Part shown: piece after piece, positions 58,150 to 64,000 of the stretch
Position numbering within the stretch: the stretch's first letter is position 1
Layout: each line of letters starts with the position of its first letter
Assembly (NCBI GenBank): GCA_036250195.1
Contig: JAVHZZ010000004.1
Span: 144,403,729 to 144,467,728 of the forward strand
Reading direction: 5' to 3'
Origin: Mixophyes australis
Lineage: Eukaryota > Chordata > Amphibia > Anura > Limnodynastidae
Length of the DNA stretch: 64,000 nucleotides
Translations under genes and position numbers: made by a program
The notes under the pieces: model-generated
The model's database searches: none
The model's input: only the letters and a program-made list of their open reading frames with translations
Told to the model about the DNA's origin: nothing

Positions 58150-61100
58150 AAAGCACTGGGGAGTGCTAAAAATTATTTGGTAGATACTGCTGACAGATAT
58201 GACTTTTGACAGCCAGAAATATTAATGCACAATTAGGGAGGACACCCCAAAAGCACTGAGGAGTGCTAAAAATTATTTAGTAGATACTGCTGACAGAAAT
58301 GACTTTTGACAGCCAGAAATATTAATGCACAATTAGGGAGGACACCCCAAAAGCACTGAGGAGTGCTACAAATTATTTAGTAGATACTGCTGACAGATAT
58401 GACTTTTGACAGCCAGAAATATTAATGCACAATTAGGGAGGACACCCCAAAAGCACTGAGGAGTGCTACAAATTATTTAGTAGATACTGCTGACAGAAAT
58501 GACTTTTGACAGCCAGAAATATTAATGCACAATTAGGGAGGACACCCCAAAAGCACTGAGGAGTGCTACAAATTATTTAGTAGATACTGCTGACAGATAT
58601 GACTTTTGACAGCCAGAAATATTAATGCACAATTAGGGAGGACACCCCAAAAGCACTGAGGTGTGCTACAAATTATTTAGTAGATACTGCTGACAGATAT
58701 GACTTTTGACAGCCAGAAATATTAATGCACAATTAGGGAGGACACCCCAAAAGCACTGAGGTGTGCTACAAATTATTTAGTAGATACTGCTGACAGATAT
58801 GACTTTTGACAGCCAGAAATATTAATGCACAATTAGGGAAGACACCCCAAAAGCACTGAGGTGTGCTACAAATTATTTAGTAGATACTGCTGACAGATAT
58901 GACTTTTGACAGCCAGAAATATTAATGCACAATTAGGGAGGACACCCCAAAAGCACTGAGGTGTGCTACAAATTATTTAGTAGATACTGCTGACAGATAT
59001 GACTTTTGACAGCCAGAAATATTAATGCACAATTAGGGAGGACACCCCAAAAGCACTGAGGAGTGCTACAAATTATTTAGTAGATACTGCTGACAGATAT
59101 GACTTTTGACAGCCAGAAATATTAATGCACAATTAGGGAGGACACCCCAAAAGCACTGAGGAGTGCTAGAAATTATTTAGTAGATACTGCTGACAGATAT
59201 GACTTTTGACAGCCAGAAATATTAATGCACAATTAGGGAGGACACCCCAAAAGCACTGAGGAGTGCTACAAATTATTTAGTAGATACTGCTGACAGAAAT
59301 GACTTTTGACAGCCAGAAATATTAATGCACAATTAGGGAGGACACCCCAAAAGCACTGAGGAGTGCTACAAATTATTTAGTAGATACTGCTGACAGAAAT
59401 GACTTTTGACAGCCAGAAATATTAATGCACAATTAGGGAGGACACCCCAAAAGCACTGAGGAGTGCTACAAATTATTTAGTAGATACTGCTGACAGATAT
59501 GACTTTTGACAGCCAGAAATATTAATGCACAATTAGGGAGGACACCCCAAAAGCACTGAGGTGTGCTACAAATTATTTAGTAGATACTGCTGACAGATAT
59601 GACTTTTGACAGCCAGAAATATTAATGCACAATTAGGGAGGACACCCCAAAAGCACTGAGGAGTGCTAAAAATTATTTAGTAGATACTGCTGACAGATAT
59701 GACTTTTGACAGCCAGAAATATTAATGCACAATTAGGGAGGACACCCCAAAAGCACTGAGGAGTGCTAGAAATTATTTAGTAGATACTGCTGACAGATAT
59801 GACTTTTGACAGCCAGAAATATTAATGCACAATTAGGGAGGACACCCCAAAAGCACTGAGGAGTGCTAGAAATTATTTAGTAGATACTGCTGACAGAAAT
59901 GACTTTTGACAGCCAGAAATATTAATGCACAATTAGGGAGGACACCCCAAAAGCACTGAGGAGTGCTACAAATTATTTAGTAGATACTGCTGACAGATAT
60001 GACTTTTGACAGCCAGAAATATTAATGCACAATTAGGGAGGACACCCCAAAAGCACTGAGGAGTGCTAAAAATTATTTAGTAGATACTGCTGACAGATAT
60101 GACTTTTGACAGCCAGAAATATTAATGCACAATTAGGGAGGACACCCCAAAAGCACTGAGGAGTGCTAAAAATTATTTAGTAGATACTGCTGACAGATAT
60201 GACTTTTGACAGCCAGAAATATTAATGCACAATTAGGGAGGACACCCCAAAAGCACTGAGGTGTGCTACAAATTATTTAGTAGATACTGCTGACAGATAT
60301 GACTTTTGACAGCCAGAAATATTAATGCACAATTAGGGAGGACACCCCAAAAGCACTGAGGAGTGCTACAAATTATTTAGTAGATACTGCTGACAGATAT
60401 GACTTTTGACAGCCAGAAATATTAATGCACAATTAGGGAGGACACCCCAAAAGCACTGAGGAGTGCTAGAAATTATTTAGTAGATACTGCTGACAGATAT
60501 GACTTTTGACAGCCAGAAATATTAATGCACAATTAGGGAGGACACCCCAAAAGCACTGAGGAGTGCTACAAATTATTTAGTAGATACTGCTGACAGAAAT
60601 GACTTTTGACAGCCAGAAATATTAATGCACAATTAGGGAGGACACCCCAAAAGCACTGAGGAGTGCTACAAATTATTTAGTAGATACTGCTGACAGAAAT
60701 GACTTTTGACAGCCAGAAATATTAATGCACAATTAGGGAGGACACCCCAAAAGCACTGAGGAGTGCTACAAATTATTTAGTAGATACTGCTGACAGATAT
60801 GACTTTTGACAGCCAGAAATATTAATGCACAATTAGGGAGGACACCCCAAAAGCACTGAGGTGTGCTACAAATTATTTAGTAGATACTGCTGACAGATAT
60901 GACTTTTGACAGCCAGAAATATTAATGCACAATTAGGGAGGACACCCCAAAAGCACTGAGGAGTGCTAAAAATTATTTAGTAGATACTGCTGACAGATAT
61001 GACTTTTGACAGCCAGAAATATTAATGCACAATTAGGGAGGACACCCCAAAAGCACTGAGGAGTGCTAGAAATTATTTAGTAGATACTGCTGACAGATAT

Positions 61101-61868
61101 GACTTTTGACAGCCAGAAATATTAATGCACAATTAGGGAGGACACCCCAAAAGCACTGAGGAGTGCTACAAATTATTTAGTAGATACTGCTGACAGAAAT
61201 GACTTTTGACAGCCAGAAATATTAATGCACAATTAGGGAGGACACCCCAAAAGCACTGAGGAGTGCTACAAATTATTTAGTAGATACTGCTGACAGAAAT
61301 GACTTTTGACAGCCAGAAATATTAATGCACAATTAGGGAGGACACCCCAAAAGCACTGAGGAGTGCTACAAATTATTTAGTAGATACTGCTGACAGATAT
61401 GACTTTTGACAGCCAGAAATATTAATGCACAATTAGGGAGGACACCCCAAAAGCACTGAGGTGTGCTACAAATTATTTAGTAGATACTGCTGACAGATAT
61501 GACTTTTGACAGCCAGAAATATTAATGCACAATTAGGGAGGACACCCCAAAAGCACTGAGGAGTGCTAAAAATTATTTAGTAGATACTGCTGACAGATAT
61601 GACTTTTGACAGCCAGAAATATTAATGCACAATTAGGGAGGACACCCCAAAAGCACTGAGGAGTGCTACAAATTATTTAGTAGATACTGCTGACAGATAT
61701 GACTTTTGACAGCCAGAAATATTAATGCACAATTAGGGAGGACACCCCAAAAGCACTGAGGAGTGCTAAAAATTATTTAGTAGATACTGCTGACAGATAT
61801 GACTTTTGACAGCCAGAAATATTTATGCACAATTATGGGGGACACCCCAAAAGCGCTGGGGAGTGCCA
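58150..61868 (-). repeat. 100-bp satellite array with 600-bp higher-order repeats, copy 2
   Basis: About 37 units of exactly 100 bp, reverse complement of the copy 1 satellite. Variants at GAG/GTG, GCTAAA/GCTACA/GCTAGA and ACAGATAT/ACAGAAAT label units. A six-unit series (AGA; ACA+GAAAT; ACA+GAAAT; ACA; GTG; AAA) occurs at 59161-59760, 60461-61060 and 61061-61660. That is a true 600-bp higher-order repeat, with a further 13-unit (1300-bp) offset between the first and second. Confidence 0.95.
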
Positions 61869-62952
61869 AATATGAAGAAAAAATAATAAACCTCTATCCT
61901 CCTCTCTGCACTAGCGATTTTGGTTAGAGCAATTGCAAGAACAATATTGTATTCTCTGTCCCTGCTCTAATTAGCCTATGACTACACCCTGCTCTCTCCC
62001 TCTGTCAAATGGCGATGGATTGCTGTGGAGGCGTGTATTTATAAAGTTGAAGTATCGCGAGAACCGAGCCCCGAGATCCGACGACGTCACAATGACGTTC
62101 GGCCTCGATTTGGATTCGGAATGGGCGGGAGAGTACCGAGCTGCTCAGCTCGGTACTCGGATACCCAAAGTTCGGGTGGGTTCGGTTCTCGGAGAACCGG
62201 ACCCGCCCATCTCTAATTCTTAAAGTTGATGTGTTGGAAGCAGGAATAATGAGCAAGCGTAAGGATTTGAGCGACTTAGAGAAGTGCTAAATTGTGACGA
62301 CTAGACAACTGGATCAAAGTTTCTGTAAAATGTCAGGTATTGTGGGGAGTTCCTGGTATGCAATGGTTAGAACATACCAAAGGTGGTCCAAGGAAGGACA
62401 ATGCTGTCTATGATAGAAATGTGTCAGAACACACAGTGTATTAAATCTTGCTGTGTATGGGGCTGCATAGCCACAGACCACACAGAATGCCCACGCTGAC
62501 CCCTGTCCACCAGAAAAAGTACCTACACGTGAGGGCCAAATCTGGACCATAGTTCATTGAAAGAAGGTGGCCTGGTCTTATGAATAACAATTTATTTTAC
62601 ATCATGTGACGGCCAGGTGCTTGTGTGTTGTTTACCTGGGTAAGAGATGGCACCATGATGCACTATGGGAAGAAGGCAAGCCAAAAGTAGGCAGTGTGTC
62701 AATAATCTGCTGGAAAACCATGATCTCAATCCGATCGAGCATCTGTGGATGTGCTGGAAAAAGCCATGTAGGCCCCACCTCGCAAATTACAGGTCTTAAA
62801 GGATCTGATGCTAATGTCTTGGTGCCAGATACTACAAGACACGTCCTGAGGTTTTGTGGAGTACATGCCTCTGTGGGTCAGAGCTGTTTTGGTGGAACAA
62901 AGGGGACCTACACAATATTAGGCAGGTGATTTTAATGTTGTGGTTGATGCAC

Positions 62953-64000
62953 AACATATACGGACACTATATACAGCCCATTAGTAACATTGCTAACATA
63001 ATATAATAGCTTTTAATTGAACCATAGTGATGATCAATTGGAAGCTGGCAGTGCCCTCACACCACTTTCATGGCGTATGACATAGAACCACTGTGACAAC
63101 ACGATTGCCCTGGCTTAAGACCAGCGTAGACTGCTATCTACCTACATTGTCCCAAACAGCATGGGCCCCTTCTGCAAAAGCCACTACCAGCAGTAGGCTA
63201 TGACAGCAGGGCTTTGTGCAGCCTGTCCACCTGTCGTAAGATCAGGCTGGTTTAGCGCAGAGTAGGTTCCCTTTTATAATGTCACACAGCCATGGCCTAT
63301 ACAGCATGCCCCCCTCCCATGAAAGCACTAGGGCCCCTGCCAACACCTATAGGTGTTGGTGTAATAAATAATTAAAATAGAAAAATCTAAATTTTTCCTG
63401 TGGCATTACTGGGCCCAGCAAATCCTGGCAGCCATAAACTGCTTTGGGTATGCTGGTGGTTGTAGCTCTGTTTGGTTAGGTACTGACAAGCCAGGCTTGT
63501 CATTCACATTGGGGCTCCTGGCGGAGCAATATACATAATCTATAGGGTTTTCATTTTGTTTCCAGCTGGAGGAGAGAAGGTGTGTAATGAATTGCAAAAA
63601 GAAGATGTGTGGTAGAGTGATGTTTTTTAATAAAATATGTTATCATGGTGTTTTTATTTAAAGAGTCATAATCCCGGTAAGCAGGTACAAGAGACCAGAG
63701 TCACAATCCAGGTGAACAGGGCCTAGATGGCGTTAGAGGAGAACAAGACCCAGGAGTAGTGGAGACACAGATTCCAGAACCAGAGTCGGTGGCTGGGTGG
63801 GCAGGCAGAGAACCAGGTGAGAAGGAAAATAAAGTCAGAGCTGTGGCCTAGAGTAGACCAGACTACGCCAGAGTTGCAATCCAGGAAGGTAACCAGTGTT
63901 GGACTGGGGCATGAATGGCCCACCGGAGGACTGCAACGCTTGGGGCCCACCAGTTGGGGTGTGTCCAATCATCAAAGAGGTGAGACCAGACACCAGAGGG
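62953..64000. other. Unclassified terminal kilobase
   Basis: No gene is supported. CAG/GAG-rich sequence at 63650-63840 resembles the patch in acr intron 3. GTGTTGGACTGGGGCATG with GGCCCACCGG at about 63896-63925 looks like the end of a further DNA element that runs beyond the window. Confidence 0.4.

Larger units (their letters stand above)
56809..62215 (-). mobile_element. hAT-type DNA transposon, satellite-bearing, copy 2 (uninterrupted)
   Basis: Ends TAGAGATGG (56809-56817) and CCATCTCTA (62207-62215) with a perfect 8-bp duplication ATTCTTAA at 56801-56808 and 62216-62223. It is the same family as copy 1 (4307-14869) but in the opposite orientation. Reading on minus: GC-rich palindromic end (62215-61870), 37-unit 100-bp satellite (61868-58150), transposase N-terminal remnant (58140-57482), then the CCAAAAC-rich end. 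It lacks the BED, catalytic and dimerisation domains, so it is non-autonomous. Confidence 0.95.
56684..62952 (+). mobile_element. Tc1-like transposon split by a hAT insertion
   Basis: Left terminal repeat CACTGATCAGCCACAACATT (56686) and right end TTTTAATGTTGTGGTTGATG (62930-62949) form inverted repeats. A broken transposase runs from about 62224 to 62900: LDQSFCKMSGIVGSSW, TYQRWSKEGQ and, after many stops, QFILHHVTARC. The hAT copy at 56809-62215 sits within it, flanked by the ATTCTTAA duplication. Without the insert the Tc1 copy would be about 0.85 kb, internally deleted. Confidence 0.75.

Overview
The window is vertebrate nuclear DNA, most likely from an anuran amphibian. Four intron-containing genes have GT-AG (one GC-AG) introns, all assembled here by reading exons across splice sites. 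They sit in sequence dense with hAT, Tc1, L1-like and L2/CR1-like repeats, palindromic MITEs and tRNA-derived SINEs. No bacterial, plasmid or CRISPR features are present. The species call rests on repeat style and protein similarity from memory and was not searched.

Layout. Bases 1-4300 hold decayed repeats: a Tc1 fragment, L2/CR1 and L1 LINE fragments, and a SINE. Bases 4307-14869 are a hAT-type DNA transposon with a 100-bp internal satellite. A second hAT element (6044-13686) carrying a near-complete BED-zinc-finger transposase gene is inserted into it. Both insertions are bounded by perfect 8-bp target-site duplications. Bases 15179-26508 hold acrosin (acr, + strand, 5 coding exons, 303 aa). 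Bases 28267-33420 hold rabl2 (- strand, 8 coding exons, 222 aa), tail-to-tail with acr. Bases 35488-44021 hold nme6 (+ strand, 5 coding exons plus a probable 5' leader exon, 179 aa), head-to-head with rabl2. Bases 45841-52254, with a probable leader exon near 55309, hold an outer-dense-fibre/SHIPPO gene of the odf3/odf3b (cimap1) family (- strand, 6 coding exons, 255 aa). Bases 56684-62952 are a decayed Tc1-like element split by a second, uninterrupted copy of the satellite-bearing hAT (56809-62215) in the opposite orientation. The final kilobase is unclassified repeat-like sequence.

Biology. acr, rabl2 and the odf3-type gene act in sperm or cilia: acrosomal protease, ciliary IFT GTPase and flagellar/microtubule-associated protein. 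ACR next to RABL2B, with ODF3B nearby, matches the human 22q13.33 order, so the cluster looks like an ancient syntenic block. nme6, a nucleoside diphosphate kinase family member, probably shares a promoter region with rabl2. RFX/X-box-like sequences near the odf3-type leader exon, and weaker ones between rabl2 and nme6, fit ciliary regulation. For both nme6 and the odf3-type gene, the predicted spliced leader carries an upstream ORF that stops at or within 2 nt of the main start codon.

The most unusual material is the hAT family. It has 100-bp satellites with 600-bp higher-order structure, a 79-bp minisatellite with a 948-bp higher-order duplication, a single-base frameshift at a G8 tract in the transposase, and decayed echoes of transposase coding sequence in its own 3' region. 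The two satellite-bearing copies face each other and flank the whole four-gene cluster.
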